Shown here piece after piece: positions 1 to 8,558 of a DNA stretch of 64,000 nt. The DNA is taken from NCBI RefSeq assembly GCF_014203535.1, contig NZ_JACHJI010000002.1:377042-441041 (forward strand), read 5' to 3'. Positions within the stretch are counted from its first letter, which is position 1. Each line of letters starts with the position of its first letter. The stretch comes from Streptomyces griseomycini (GTDB taxonomy: Bacteria > Actinomycetota > Actinomycetes > Streptomycetales > Streptomycetaceae). Both the position numbers and the translations under genes were made by a program. The notes beneath the pieces are model-generated. The model was not told the DNA's origin and did no database searches. It saw nothing but the letters and a program-made list of their open reading frames with translations.

Positions 1-747
1 GACGGCGCCCGCGTCCCCGGCGACCCCGAGGTCCGGTTCCCCGCCGACGCCCTCGGCGATCAGCTCGGCACGCAGCCGCTCGCCGGCGCCGGGGCCCGTG
101 GCGGCGAGCAGGTAGACGACGACCTCGTGCGACTCGGCACCCCGTCCGGCTGCGGCGCGCCCCTCCTCGATGAGCCGGCGTGCGCGCCGGACACCCTCCG
201 GCGAGGTGGTGGCGGTGAGGATGGTGCCGTCGGCGGCCTCACCGGTGAGCCGCACGGTACGCGGCCCGGTGGCCCCGGCGAACACCTCGACCTCGTGCCC
301 CGGCGGCCAGTCCAGGGCGACGTCGTCGAGCGCGACGTACCGCCCGTCGGTCGTGATCCGCTCCCCGCGCAACAGGCCCCGCAGCGCGACGAGATGCTCC
401 CGCAGCAGGGTGACCGGCGACTCGACCCTCGCCCCGACCTGCCCCATCCAGTCCTGCACCCCGTGCCCGACGCCGAGGATCGCGCGCCCGGGGAACATGC
501 GGTGCAGGGTGGCGGCCTCCATGGCGGTGATGGCGACGTTCCGCAGGGGCACGGGCAGCAGCCCGACCCCGACCCGCACCCGCTCGGTCCACGCGAGCGC
601 GGCAGCGGCGGCCGAGATCCCGCCCTCCCGGAAGCAGTCCTCCCACAACCACAGCTCCTCGAGCCCCGCCTCGTCGGCAAGCCGGGCGACGGAACGAAGA
701 CGCTCGGGGGCGAGCTGGGGACGGAAGACTGCGCCGAGTGTGGTCAT
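1..747 (-). CDS. LLM-class flavin/F420-dependent oxidoreductase (3' end outside window)
   Basis: The visible 249 codons start at ATG 747, with AGGA about 9 nt upstream, and run off the left edge. The protein begins MTTLGAVFRPQLAPE and shows the luciferase-like monooxygenase pattern: a start resembling strand 1, then LAWTERVRVGVGLLPVPLRN, then MEAATLHRMFPGRAILGVGHG, which fits the flavin/F420-binding TIM barrel. Actinobacterial members mostly use F420 to oxidise or reduce small substrates in the cytosol; the substrate here cannot be read from sequence. It is transcribed away from the window and separated by 72 nt from the gene at 820. Family assignment is firm, function open. Confidence 0.85.
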   Translation of the reverse strand, partial: MTTLGAVFRPQLAPERLRSVARLADEAGLEELWLWEDCFREGGISAAAAALAWTERVRVGVGLLPVPLRNVAITAMEAATLHRMFPGRAILGVGHGVQDWMGQVGARVESPVTLLREHLVALRGLLRGERITTDGRYVALDDVALDWPPGHEVEVFAGATGPRTVRLTGEAADGTILTATTSPEGVRRARRLIEEGRAAAGRGAESHEVVVYLLAATGPGAGERLRAELIAEGVGGEPDLGVAGDAGAV

Positions 748-819
748 GGTGGGGGTCCTACCCGGCAGGGGGTGGGTCGGTAACCCCGTCAACGGAACAA
801 TGGACTTCGACCGGTTCGC

Positions 820-1506
820 TCACGACCCGCCGCTCGCCTCACCCAGGGGATTCTCGAAGCTGACGCTCTCGGCGATCAGCCGCAGAATCGCCCGGTACTC
901 GTCCCGCCGGCCCGGGGCCGTCGTGGTGAGCGTGAGCACGGCGAGGCGTCTGCAGTCCGGGTGGGGCAGGTACGCGTGCAGTTGGAGGAGCGGCCGCTGC
1001 GGCAGCCCGCTGCCGGGTGCCGGTGTCGCCGCCGTCTCGCTGAAGGTGGCGGGACCGCAGGGAAGTTCGGCGAACCCGATCTGCGCGTGCCCGTCGGCGG
1101 ACGTCACCGCACGAGCCGCGGTGACGCCCCGCGGGGCGACGCCGGTCTCCCGCCAGGAGACGGTGAAGAGGGAGAACAACGGCCCCCTGCTGTCCGCAAC
1201 GGACACATCACCGACGTCGTCCCGGTGAAGACCGATGGAGCAGTGGACGGTGCCGACCTCACGGAGTGCGGCCAGCAACCGCTGTGCCGTGACGAACTGA
1301 GTGATGAAGTGCTGGCGTGCCCTCTCGTCTGGGACAACGTCAAGAAGTGGAGCGACCGCCGTGCGCAAGTCATCCGCCGCCCGCGTACCAGGCGAAGGGA
1401 GCAGAGCACTGAGGGGAAGGGCCGTGAAACCGGCAGGCTCGGAGAACCAGAGTGCCGCGTGGGGATCGTTGAATGAATCATCGAGAATGATTGCCAGGTT
1501 GGCCAT
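820..1506 (-). CDS. Conserved-looking hypothetical protein of the WXG locus
   Basis: A 228-residue soluble protein with no signal peptide or membrane segment, starting MANLAIILDDSFNDPHAALW at ATG 1506. I do not recognise the family. The body alternates beta-like stretches (GTVHCSIGLHRDD, PLFSLFTVSW, RLAVLTLTTTAP) with a helical end (YRAILRLIAESVSF). It is the last gene of a co-directional run beginning with the WXG100-like gene at 3892, 54 nt after a membrane protein gene. By position it could be an accessory, chaperone or immunity factor for the secreted protein encoded upstream. That role is inference from order only. Confidence 0.7.
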   Translation of the reverse strand: MANLAIILDDSFNDPHAALWFSEPAGFTALPLSALLPSPGTRAADDLRTAVAPLLDVVPDERARQHFITQFVTAQRLLAALREVGTVHCSIGLHRDDVGDVSVADSRGPLFSLFTVSWRETGVAPRGVTAARAVTSADGHAQIGFAELPCGPATFSETAATPAPGSGLPQRPLLQLHAYLPHPDCRRLAVLTLTTTAPGRRDEYRAILRLIAESVSFENPLGEASGGS

Positions 1507-1560
1507 AAGCGATTCCGTATACGGATCAGAGCTGAGCGGGGAAAGTTCCGAGTACTTCTA

Positions 1561-2190
1561 CTACGGCTCTGCGTCCTCCACAGCGACACCCAATTCAACA
1601 CGTCGCTGCCCCTCTCGCAATGTCGTTCGCTGCTCGAGTACGTGTAGCCGACGAGGCCGGGTACCTCTGCCATCCGGTACGGCGATGAGCCCGATGAAGC
1701 GAGGATCGCCGGCGAACCAGATCGTCTCGAGCTCCGCCTTCAGCACGGGCTTGGCGTGAGGTGCCATCCTGCGGTGCCACCACTCCGTACGGTGATGACG
1801 AGGGAAAACGAGTGGCAGTCGATACTGAGGACGGACTGGGTGGGAGAACTCGAACCACCCGTAGTGTTTGCTGACGACCTTGGAGTGGTCCGCCAATCCA
1901 TACGGGATGCACCGAAGAACCTGCCATGGATACACCAGCATGATGCGCCGCATGCGAAGGGCCGGACGGAAATAGCACAGTTGCACTGTCGATCGATAGA
2001 AGCAATAACAGAGCGGGAGTGCAAAGAGGAATGAAAATCCTGGAGACAGGAGAACAACCAGTACATAAAGCAAACCGAACCAGGAAGCGATCCACCCAAG
2101 TAGGCCAGTAAAATTCATCAACATGTGCCCTGCCCAAGCCCGACGGGCAGGCGGGTAATCCCAGGCCACGCGGTACGCTTCAGGGTTCAT
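1561..2190 (-). CDS. Unknown membrane protein of the WXG locus
   Basis: A 209-residue protein from ATG 2190, with AAGGGAGC just upstream. Residues about 20-70 form two closely spaced hydrophobic helices (LLGWIASWFGLLYVLVVLL and FSFLFALPLCYCFYRS). A cytoplasmic-type domain follows, rich in basic and aromatic residues. No family is recognised. It begins 26 nt after the end of the large coiled-coil gene at 2217, so they are probably co-transcribed. Base composition is clearly lower in G+C than its surroundings, with codons such as CTA, CTT and GTA that are rare in this genome type. That suggests recent acquisition with the neighbouring cargo gene. It could be an immunity-type membrane protein, which is untested. 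Confidence 0.75.
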   Translation of the reverse strand: MNPEAYRVAWDYPPARRAWAGHMLMNFTGLLGWIASWFGLLYVLVVLLSPGFSFLFALPLCYCFYRSTVQLCYFRPALRMRRIMLVYPWQVLRCIPYGLADHSKVVSKHYGWFEFSHPVRPQYRLPLVFPRHHRTEWWHRRMAPHAKPVLKAELETIWFAGDPRFIGLIAVPDGRGTRPRRLHVLEQRTTLREGQRRVELGVAVEDAEP

Positions 2191-2216
2191 GAGCTCCCTT
2201 TCCCCTCGCCCAGACG

Positions 2217-3572
2217 TCAGAAGGCATGACGGACGACATCAAAGATTCCGGAGTTGTCCAGAATCAGTCGCGATCCGTCGATACCTGCGACAGTCCCGTC
2301 CTTGATTCCGTCGTCGTCTGCGTCCACGATGTTGTTATAGAGCCCAAATCCAGCAGTACCGACGCCGACCAGTCCTGATGTGGTCGCCACTGCCTTGGCT
2401 GCGACATCGGGGTTGCTGAGGCTCCGAACAGCCCTAGCGACAAGAGGGTTGTCGAGCCGGGAAATGGCCTGCATGTTGTCCATGGTTTTGGTGCCGAACA
2501 GTGTTGCCTTCTGAGCGAGCGAAAGTGTTGTGCCACTCGTACGAAGCGCGTTCACGACTCCCTTGGTTCCAGCTGCCACCGCCGCGAGGCCGGGAAGCGC
2601 CCCGGCGGCATCCGCTCCCACCGACACCAGGTTGCTCCAGAAGTCCGCATCGAGCTCACCTTTGGTGAAGCCGTCCTTCAAAGACTCCAGCGTCTCGGGA
2701 TTCGCGAGGAGCCGTAGACCGAGCGCCGTCACACTCAGCCCCGACGCCGTCAGCATCAACGCCGCCACCATCGTCAACCCGAGCGGTCCCGCAAAGAGAA
2801 TCGCCACGACGCCTGCGACTCCGGCCAAGAAGCTCAGGATGTCCGGCAGGTTGTCGCTCAGCCAGTCGAGGGCCTCGTCGAACCAGCCCGGTTCCTGCGG
2901 CGCCAGTTTCCTCGTCGCGTCGCGGATCTTCCTCGCACGGTGCTGAGCCCGGCGCTCATGCTCCTCGGCCAGCCCCTTCGCCCTGCCGATGACTTCGTCG
3001 AGCTCGGCCTGCGCCTCCTCGGCGTCCTTGTTCGCCCGGGTCAGCGCCCGCTGCGCGGCCTCCTGATCGGCGCCCTCCTTCTCGAGGTCGGGATGGTCCC
3101 CCGCCTCGGCCGCGCGCCCCTCGGCCCGGTCGACCGCGGCCCGCGCCTCCTTCGCGTCGTCCTCCAGCCGCTTCGCGCGCCGCTGGAAGTCCTCCAGCTC
3201 CTCCTCCCACCGGCTCAGCTGCCTCGCCGCCTTGCGGAGGGAACGCGCCGCGTTCCTCAGGTTCAGCGGCAGCGGCCCGCCGTCGAGCTGCTCGCGGAAG
3301 GCGACGGCGGCGTCGCCCTTCCAGTAGCTCCCGTCCAGCAGCCTGGTGACCACGTCGTACGTGTCCTGGAGCACCTCCGCGCAGCCGCTCAGCTTCTTGC
3401 GCAGTCGGCGGACGGTCTCCGTTTCGCCCGGCACCGGATCGAACCCCAGATGCGGGTAGTGCGGGTTCGGCATGCGCGGTGCCGACTTGAGCCCCTGGGG
3501 CAGACCGAGGTCCGCCCGGGCCCGCGGGTCCGGAACGGCGCCGGACCGGTCGGTCTCCGGAGCGAAGGTCAC
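2217..3572 (-). CDS. Large WXG/coiled-coil protein, putative type VII secretion cargo
   Basis: A 451-residue protein, ATG 3572 overlapping the stop of the small WXG100-like gene (ATGA). Residues 50-215 form a long charged helical region with a W-x-G turn at W84-K-G86 (SYWKGDAAVAF), as in type VII secretion signal domains. Residues 240-290 are hydrophobic (ILSFLAGVAGVVAILFAGPL and beyond), typical of such cargo proteins. The C-terminal part (residues 300-451) matches no toxin family I know. It contains a D-x-D-x-D loop (DADDDGIKDG, about 417-426) like a calcium-binding repeat. Base composition falls toward the 3' end, suggesting C-terminal exchange. Cargo status is inferred from architecture and the paired small protein. 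Confidence 0.75.
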   Translation of the reverse strand: MTFAPETDRSGAVPDPRARADLGLPQGLKSAPRMPNPHYPHLGFDPVPGETETVRRLRKKLSGCAEVLQDTYDVVTRLLDGSYWKGDAAVAFREQLDGGPLPLNLRNAARSLRKAARQLSRWEEELEDFQRRAKRLEDDAKEARAAVDRAEGRAAEAGDHPDLEKEGADQEAAQRALTRANKDAEEAQAELDEVIGRAKGLAEEHERRAQHRARKIRDATRKLAPQEPGWFDEALDWLSDNLPDILSFLAGVAGVVAILFAGPLGLTMVAALMLTASGLSVTALGLRLLANPETLESLKDGFTKGELDADFWSNLVSVGADAAGALPGLAAVAAGTKGVVNALRTSGTTLSLAQKATLFGTKTMDNMQAISRLDNPLVARAVRSLSNPDVAAKAVATTSGLVGVGTAGFGLYNNIVDADDDGIKDGTVAGIDGSRLILDNSGIFDVVRHAF

Positions 3573-3892
3573 CTCGCACCACCCCCGCCCTTGCCCCCTT
3601 CGCGCCCCTGCCCCAGCGCCTCCTCCAGGGCCTTGTCGACCTCGAGGTAACCGTCCCGGCTCTTGCCGATGATCTCGGCGAGGTCCTCCGTCTGCTTGCC
3701 GATCTCCTCGGCGCCGTACTCCCAGTCCTCCTGGAAGTCCTGGCAGGCCTCGTCGAGGTCGTCGGTGCCGAGCCCGGTGACGGTCGCGTCGGCGAGCGCC
3801 TTGCGCACGCCTCTGAGCGAAGTCGACGACTTGCGCAACGACTTCATGAAGCGCCCGAGTTCACCGCCGTCGACCGCCAGCCGCTCCGCCAT
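3569..3892 (-). CDS. WXG100-like small helical protein
   Basis: A 107-residue protein from ATG 3892, preceded by AGGGGA about 7 nt upstream; more distal in-frame starts lack a ribosome site and give non-helical sequence. It is almost entirely helical, with a W57-x-x-G60 turn (EDWEYGAEEI) between two helices and a glycine-rich tail. This matches ESAT-6/WXG100-type partners of type VII cargo. Its stop overlaps the start of the larger W-x-G protein by four bases, so the two are translationally coupled and probably form a heterodimer. No secretion ATPase or membrane channel gene lies in the window; a host type VII system would have to be encoded elsewhere. Confidence 0.75.
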   Translation of the reverse strand: MAERLAVDGGELGRFMKSLRKSSTSLRGVRKALADATVTGLGTDDLDEACQDFQEDWEYGAEEIGKQTEDLAEIIGKSRDGYLEVDKALEEALGQGREGGKGGGGAR

Positions 3893-4140
3893 ACGCCCGT
3901 CCCCTCCAGCCGGCTCATCCGCACCGAAGGGATGAACGACGCTGCGCGCCATTCGTGACGCACCGAGCGAGCAGGCACCTCTGCACCTGTCCACCCGTGC
4001 ATACGCATAGGAGAATCCGGAGAGATGACGGTCGGATGCAGTGGCCACGATCAGCCAGTCGGGCAGGCGGGGACGTCCCGGCCCGCTCTCGTCGTCGCCG
4101 CCCGAGAAGCGGTTCCGGCCGCCGGAGGGGACCAGCCCGC

Positions 4141-4611
4141 GTGAACCGTCACGACGCTCCGTGCGAGGAGCCGGCCGAGCACCTCCGCTTCGCCGCCCAC
4201 CTGAACGAACCGCGGCAGGTCGCCGACCTCGACGAGGCCGCTCCGGTCGGCTCGGTCCTCACCGACCGGGACCAGGCGATGGCCCGGTCCGCCGTCCTCC
4301 GGCACCTGGACCGCCGGGCCGGCGCCCTCCACCTCGGCCCGGCCTCCGACCGGTGGGCGGAGTCGATGGCCCAGGCCACCGCCGGCGATCCGTTCCTGGC
4401 CGCCCGGCTGCGGGAATGGACCCTCTTGCGCGCCATCGCGCTGAGGCGGTCCTGGGACCGGGACGCCCCGCTCGCGTCATCCGGCTGGCTCCAGCGCGAA
4501 GCGGCCGCCGCGTCGGACGCCGAGGCCGTCGAGCTCCTCGCCGAGCACGGTCGCACCCGAAGAACCCGCACCACCGCGAGGGCACGCCTCGAGCACGGGC
4601 AACCGCATTGA
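4141..4611 (+). CDS. Hypothetical soluble helical protein
   Basis: A 156-residue protein from GTG 4141, chosen because GGAGGGG lies about 9 nt upstream. It starts VNRHDAPCEEPAEHLRFAAH and is predominantly helical and Arg/Ala/Glu rich (MARSAVLRHLDRRAGALHLG, then ARLREWTLLRAIALRRSW). There is no signal peptide or membrane segment. I do not recognise the family. It is transcribed divergently from the WXG100-like gene at 3892 and convergently with the secreted protein ending at 4649. Codon bias is typical of the genome, which supports a real gene. Confidence 0.6.
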   Translation: MNRHDAPCEEPAEHLRFAAHLNEPRQVADLDEAAPVGSVLTDRDQAMARSAVLRHLDRRAGALHLGPASDRWAESMAQATAGDPFLAARLREWTLLRAIALRRSWDRDAPLASSGWLQREAAAASDAEAVELLAEHGRTRRTRTTARARLEHGQPH

Positions 4612-4648
4612 GCCACACACCGACTCGCTCACGGCCCCGCCACCGCGT

Positions 4649-5677
4649 TCACCGGTTGACGGCCTGGATCTCCTGGACGACGACGTCCTGCGTCGCTCCG
4701 AACTCGCCGTCGGGGAGGTCGCCGCCCGCGCCGCCGCTGCCCGTCCAGTGGATCTCCCAGGTGACGGTGGCCTGGAGCGGGAAGGTGCCGTCGCCCGAGG
4801 AGCGCAGGTACTTCACCCCGCACGGGGGCGTCTCGTCCGCCTTGCCCTTCGCGTACGGCTCCCCGATACGGCCGTCTTCGATCTCGCAGACGCCCGAGGC
4901 CGGGTACGTCTCGGCGTCCGGGGTGCCCGGCTCGATCTTCAGCGAGACCGGCTCCGCCGTCGCGGTCGCCTCGATGCCGATCACCGGTACGGACGCGGTG
5001 ACCGAGACCGGCTTGAACTCGGCACCGTCCAGCCAGGACCAGGTCGGGAGGTTGACCTTGGTCGCCTCCGCGGGGGCCAGCGTCACCTCGGTGCCCGGGA
5101 CGCGGATCTCGGCGTAGGCGAGCTCGGCGAGGACCTCCGGGGTGACGGCGTTCTCGATGTCGGCGGGCGGCGGGTCGCCCTGGTCCACCCAGAAGTAGTC
5201 CTTGTCGCAGGAGTCCCAGCCCGGCGGGTAGCTCTCGTTGACGTACGAGCCCCACCAGTAGCCCTTGCCGGTCTTGTCCTTGTTGAAGCCCTTCTCCTCG
5301 TCGTCGGCGTTGTACTTCTTCCGCTGCTCGGCGTCCCACTGGTAGCCCGTCGACTCGGCCTCCCAGATCGGCTCCAGGTACTCCTGCAGCTCCTCGGGCG
5401 TGTACTTGGGCGCGTACCAGCACGGGGGAGGTGTCCAGGACGTGGACGACGTCAGCGCGCCCGCGGAGCCGCCGCTGCCGTTCTTCGAACGGTCGAACAC
5501 GACACCGCCGACGGTCACGGAGACGGTGCCGTCGTCGCCGACTTGAGCGCTCTGTTCAGCCTCATTCGCGTTTCCGTTCGATCCGCGTTCAGCGAATGCC
5601 GCAGGGGAAGCGAAGAGGGAGGCGCACGTGAGTATCAGGACCGTGGCAGTCCTCGCCGATCTCCTTACGGCTGACAC
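4649..5677 (-). CDS. Secreted protein of unknown function
   Basis: A 342-residue protein from GTG 5677 that overlaps the end of the upstream lipoprotein gene by 13 nt, implying coupled translation. It has a classical Sec signal peptide: basic MSAVRRSARTATV, hydrophobic core VLILTCASLFASPAAFA, and probable cleavage after AFA. The mature part is acidic, rich in W, Y and P, with several cysteines, and beta-rich toward the C-terminus (VTATVPVIGIEATATAEPV-like repeats). It ends in DVVVQEIQAVNR. I do not recognise a catalytic domain. An exported partner of the lipoprotein is the simplest reading. Confidence 0.75.
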   Translation of the reverse strand: MSAVRRSARTATVLILTCASLFASPAAFAERGSNGNANEAEQSAQVGDDGTVSVTVGGVVFDRSKNGSGGSAGALTSSTSWTPPPCWYAPKYTPEELQEYLEPIWEAESTGYQWDAEQRKKYNADDEEKGFNKDKTGKGYWWGSYVNESYPPGWDSCDKDYFWVDQGDPPPADIENAVTPEVLAELAYAEIRVPGTEVTLAPAEATKVNLPTWSWLDGAEFKPVSVTASVPVIGIEATATAEPVSLKIEPGTPDAETYPASGVCEIEDGRIGEPYAKGKADETPPCGVKYLRSSGDGTFPLQATVTWEIHWTGSGGAGGDLPDGEFGATQDVVVQEIQAVNR

Positions 5678-6324
5678 GCTTTGTTCCCCCTGTTCGAGAC
5701 GACGTCAGTGGTCTGCCAGACTCCGTCGGAATTCTTGGTGAGGCTCGTGTTGTACAGCACGTACGCATTCGCCGTGGCCGGTGATCTGTCGACCTTCTCC
5801 GTCTTCTTGTTCTTGATGTAGGACTTGCTCTCGTCGGAGCAGTAGGTGACGTAGGCCTTCTTGGTTCCGGATAGCGTCACCTTGTAGTTGAAGTACCGGG
5901 TCTCGCCCACCCATGTCTCGCCGTCGTCGATGTACTTCTGCACGTAGGTGATGTACGCGCTCAAAGCCTGGCCCGTGTTGTAGAAGCCCAGAGCCTTGTT
6001 GCCCGTGCTGCCCGTAAAGATCGCTTCGTCCACGGAGTTGACGCTGAGCGTACTGTCGGCGAGAGCCGCGTCCTTCGCCGCGTCGCCCGTCTTCTCGTAC
6101 TCGAAGACGTTCTTCGCGTCGGAAGGGAAGGTGATCTTCGGGCGTCCACCGGAGTCCGACGCGCTCGGACTCGGCGACGCCGACTTCTCGCTGTCGGTGT
6201 CAGCGCCCGCGATCTTGTCGCTGTCCTTGGACGGGCTGTCGTCGTCGCTTCCGCACGCGGTCAGCGTCAGGGCCGCGGTGGCGGTCAGCGCGAGCGCTGT
6301 GAGGAGGGTGGGGCGGCGGTTCAC
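5665..6324 (-). CDS. Putative lipoprotein
   Basis: A 219-residue protein from GTG 6324, preceded by GGGAG. An earlier in-frame start at 6411 would add residues unlike a signal peptide. The N-terminus MNRRPTLLTALALTATAALT ends in the lipobox LTAC, so Cys would be lipidated and the protein held on the outer face of the membrane. An Asp/Ser/Lys-rich linker follows to about residue 55. The rest (FEYEKTGDAAKDAALADSTL, ALSAYITYVQKYIDDGETWV, KKAYVTYCSDESKSYIKNKK) looks like a small extracellular domain of NTF2/cone type, but I cannot assign it. It is co-transcribed with the secreted protein that follows. Confidence 0.8.
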   Translation of the reverse strand: MNRRPTLLTALALTATAALTLTACGSDDDSPSKDSDKIAGADTDSEKSASPSPSASDSGGRPKITFPSDAKNVFEYEKTGDAAKDAALADSTLSVNSVDEAIFTGSTGNKALGFYNTGQALSAYITYVQKYIDDGETWVGETRYFNYKVTLSGTKKAYVTYCSDESKSYIKNKKTEKVDRSPATANAYVLYNTSLTKNSDGVWQTTDVVSNRGNKACQP

Positions 6325-6530
6325 GGTCGGCTCCCGGTGGGGCGAGGCTTCTCTTGAGCGAACCCAAGCTATCCGCGTGATGCACGGCGACACCAGGGTG
6401 AAAGGTGTCAACTTGAGCCGGTAAGCACCCCATTGGGGCTGGAAGGTCCTTGCCCGTGCGGGTAACGGTTCGGGGCGCGATCACCTCCGTGACCGCTTCC
6501 GGCCGCGCCGGGCGGCGGTCCTCGCCGCGG

Positions 6531-6935
6531 TCACCGGGCCGTACCGGCCAGCAGCCAACGGCGTACGCGCACTTCCAGCAGGACGCGCTCGGCTTCCGGG
6601 CGGGTGGGAGCGGTCACGTCCCACCCGTACTTCGCCTCGAACGCCGCCACGACCTCCGGCGGGAACCGGTCCCGGACCAGCGTGGCTTCCCCTTCGGCCA
6701 CGACCGGGGACCGGCCGTCCTCCAGGGCCAGGGAGACGCGCGGCTCGGTCCGGACGTTCCTGGCCTTGACCGAGCCGTGCTCCGTGCCGATCCACCACGT
6801 GGAGGCCTCGTAGACGAACCAGACGGGCGTCACGTGCGCGGAGCCGTCCGGGCGCACCGTGCACAGCCAGACGTTCCTCTCCTCGGCCAGGCGCGTGCGA
6901 ACGGCCGGCTCCAGCTCACTCGTGAGATCGTCCAT
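6531..6935 (-). CDS. Pyridoxamine 5'-phosphate oxidase-fold, F420-dependent type enzyme
   Basis: A 134-residue protein from ATG 6935. The pattern RNVWLCTVRPDGSAHVTPVW, then WWIGTEHGSVKARNVRTEPR, then VSLALEDGRSPVVAEGEATL is that of the split-barrel flavin/deazaflavin reductase superfamily (PPOX class, F420-dependent group). Such proteins are small cytosolic dimers that reduce quinones, biliverdin-like or other substrates with F420H2. The actual substrate is unknown. It stands alone, 59 nt before a DUF4287 gene reading the same way. Confidence 0.85.
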   Translation of the reverse strand: MDDLTSELEPAVRTRLAEERNVWLCTVRPDGSAHVTPVWFVYEASTWWIGTEHGSVKARNVRTEPRVSLALEDGRSPVVAEGEATLVRDRFPPEVVAAFEAKYGWDVTAPTRPEAERVLLEVRVRRWLLAGTAR

Positions 6936-6994
6936 CCACCCATTGGATCAAGGCGTCCGGTGGAGGGCATCGGGCAGCGGCTCGGACCAACGTC

Positions 6995-7198
6995 CTAGGC
7001 CTCCGCGAGGGTGTGGGCGACGAGGGCGTTGGCGTGGCCGTGGCCCAGGCCGTGTTCGGTCTTGAGCCAGTTGACGAGCTCCATGTGCTTGGTCAGGGGG
7101 GAGGAACGGATGAGGTCCTTCCACTCCGCTATCGGGCGACCGTACTTCTTCTCGATGGAGGGAAAGTAGCTGGCAGGTCCCTTGGCGGCGGCGGCCAT
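6995..7198 (-). CDS. DUF4287 domain protein
   Basis: A 67-residue protein from ATG 7198. It matches the DUF4287 pattern: GPASYFPSIEKKYGRPIAEW, a lysine-rich middle with LTKHMELVNWLKTEHGLGHG, and HANALVAHTL at the end. These very small cytosolic proteins are widespread in actinobacteria; no activity is established. It lies downstream of, and co-directional with, the sigma factor gene at 7336-8376, with 137 nt between them. Confidence 0.85.
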   Translation of the reverse strand: MAAAAKGPASYFPSIEKKYGRPIAEWKDLIRSSPLTKHMELVNWLKTEHGLGHGHANALVAHTLAEA

Positions 7199-7335
7199 GT
7201 CGGTGGCGTCCTGTCTGTCGGTGCTCGGTGTCGTCGTCCGTATGACCGGTGGGCACGGCTCATGTCATCGGCCGCCGGGGGTGCGCTGCGTCACACTTCG
7301 GGTGCCGAGCGGCCCTGCCGTGGGAACCGGCTCCG

Positions 7336-8376
7336 CTACGCGTCGATGCGGGCGGGCAGGTCGAAGAGCGGGAACAGGCGCTCGGTGTCGCGGAAGGCGC
7401 TGATGTTCGTGATCCGGTCGCCGGAGAAGTCGATGACCTGGAGCGCCCAGGGCACGAACCCGGTGCCGTCGGCGTCGGGCCGGTACTGGCCGAACGCCGG
7501 CGAGCCGTTCGCGAAGGTGGGGACCAGCCGTGACCCCCGGCAGCCGGCCGCCGGTCCCGTCAGCCACGCCTGGATGTCGGACACGCCTCGCATCCACAGG
7601 GCGTGCGGCGGCAGGGACAGGGTGGCGTCCACGTGCAGCAGCATGCTCAGCTCGTCCATGTCGAAGCCGGAGAAGGCCGCCGCGTACCGCTCCGCCAGTG
7701 CCTGCTGGACGGTGCCGGGCGGCCGTACCGCCGTGTCGCCGGTCGTTTCGCGCCGGGCGGCCAGTGTGGCGCGGGCGCGCTGGAGCGCGCTGTCGACCGA
7801 GGCGACCGTGCAGCCGTGCAGGTCCGCGACTTCGCGCGCCGAGAAGCACATGACCTCCCGCAGGAGGAGGATCGCGCGCTGCTTGGGCGGCAGGTGCTGC
7901 AACGCGGCGATGAACGCCAGACGCACCGACTCGCCGGTCTCGGCCGCCTCCGCGGGGTCGTCCGCCGTGTTCACCAGGCCGGCCGGACACGGTTCGATCC
8001 AGAGGCCGGCGTCCAGGGGGGCGCCCGGTGAAGCGGCGCCGCGGGTCGGCCCGGAGAGGTCCATCGGGCGGGCCCGGCGCTTGCCGGCGGCGAGCGTGTC
8101 GAGGCAGACGTTCGTGGCGATGCGGTAGACCCACGACCGCAGCGACGACCGTTCCTCGAACCGGTCGAGGCCGCGCCAGGCCCGCACCATGGTCTCCTGC
8201 ACGGCGTCTTCCGCCTCGAAGACCGACCCGAGCATCCGGTAGCAGTAGCCGACCAGTTCGGCCCGGTGGCTCTCCAGCCGGTCCGCCCCTGCCCCGGCTC
8301 CGGGTTCGGCTTCGTGTCCGGGTGCGCGCCTGGGTGCGCGCCCGGATCCGACGGCGGCGACTTCGAGGCCTTCCAT
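7336..8376 (-). CDS. ECF sigma factor with C-terminal SnoaL-like domain (SigG/TIGR02960 type)
   Basis: A 346-residue protein from ATG 8376 with a strong GGGAGGG site. Residues about 38-105 are region sigma-2 (LVGYCYRMLGSVFEAEDAVQ, then ETMVRAWRGLDRFEERSSLR). Residues about 175-225 are region sigma-4, with LREVMCFSAREVADLHGCTV and the helix ASVDSALQRARATL. Residues 235-346 form a SnoaL/NTF2-like domain, the hallmark of this ECF group, in which the C-terminal domain controls the sigma factor in place of a separate anti-sigma factor. It directs RNA polymerase to unknown promoters. It is divergent from the GNAT gene at 8559. Confidence 0.9.
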   Translation of the reverse strand: MEGLEVAAVGSGRAPRRAPGHEAEPGAGAGADRLESHRAELVGYCYRMLGSVFEAEDAVQETMVRAWRGLDRFEERSSLRSWVYRIATNVCLDTLAAGKRRARPMDLSGPTRGAASPGAPLDAGLWIEPCPAGLVNTADDPAEAAETGESVRLAFIAALQHLPPKQRAILLLREVMCFSAREVADLHGCTVASVDSALQRARATLAARRETTGDTAVRPPGTVQQALAERYAAAFSGFDMDELSMLLHVDATLSLPPHALWMRGVSDIQAWLTGPAAGCRGSRLVPTFANGSPAFGQYRPDADGTGFVPWALQVIDFSGDRITNISAFRDTERLFPLFDLPARIDA

Positions 8377-8558
8377 GTGTCCCTCCCCCCTCGGCGTGCG
8401 CGGGCCCTCAGGGTACGGGGACGGGGCTTCTCCCGGGTGAACCCGGGCCGTCCCGCGTCCCGTGACCGCACCGGCGCGAACTCGCCCGCCGGACCGCGTC
8501 GTTGTCCCCGCGGTCGGGCCGGACCCCCGCTCCGCCGTCGAAGATCACGAAGGGCAGA

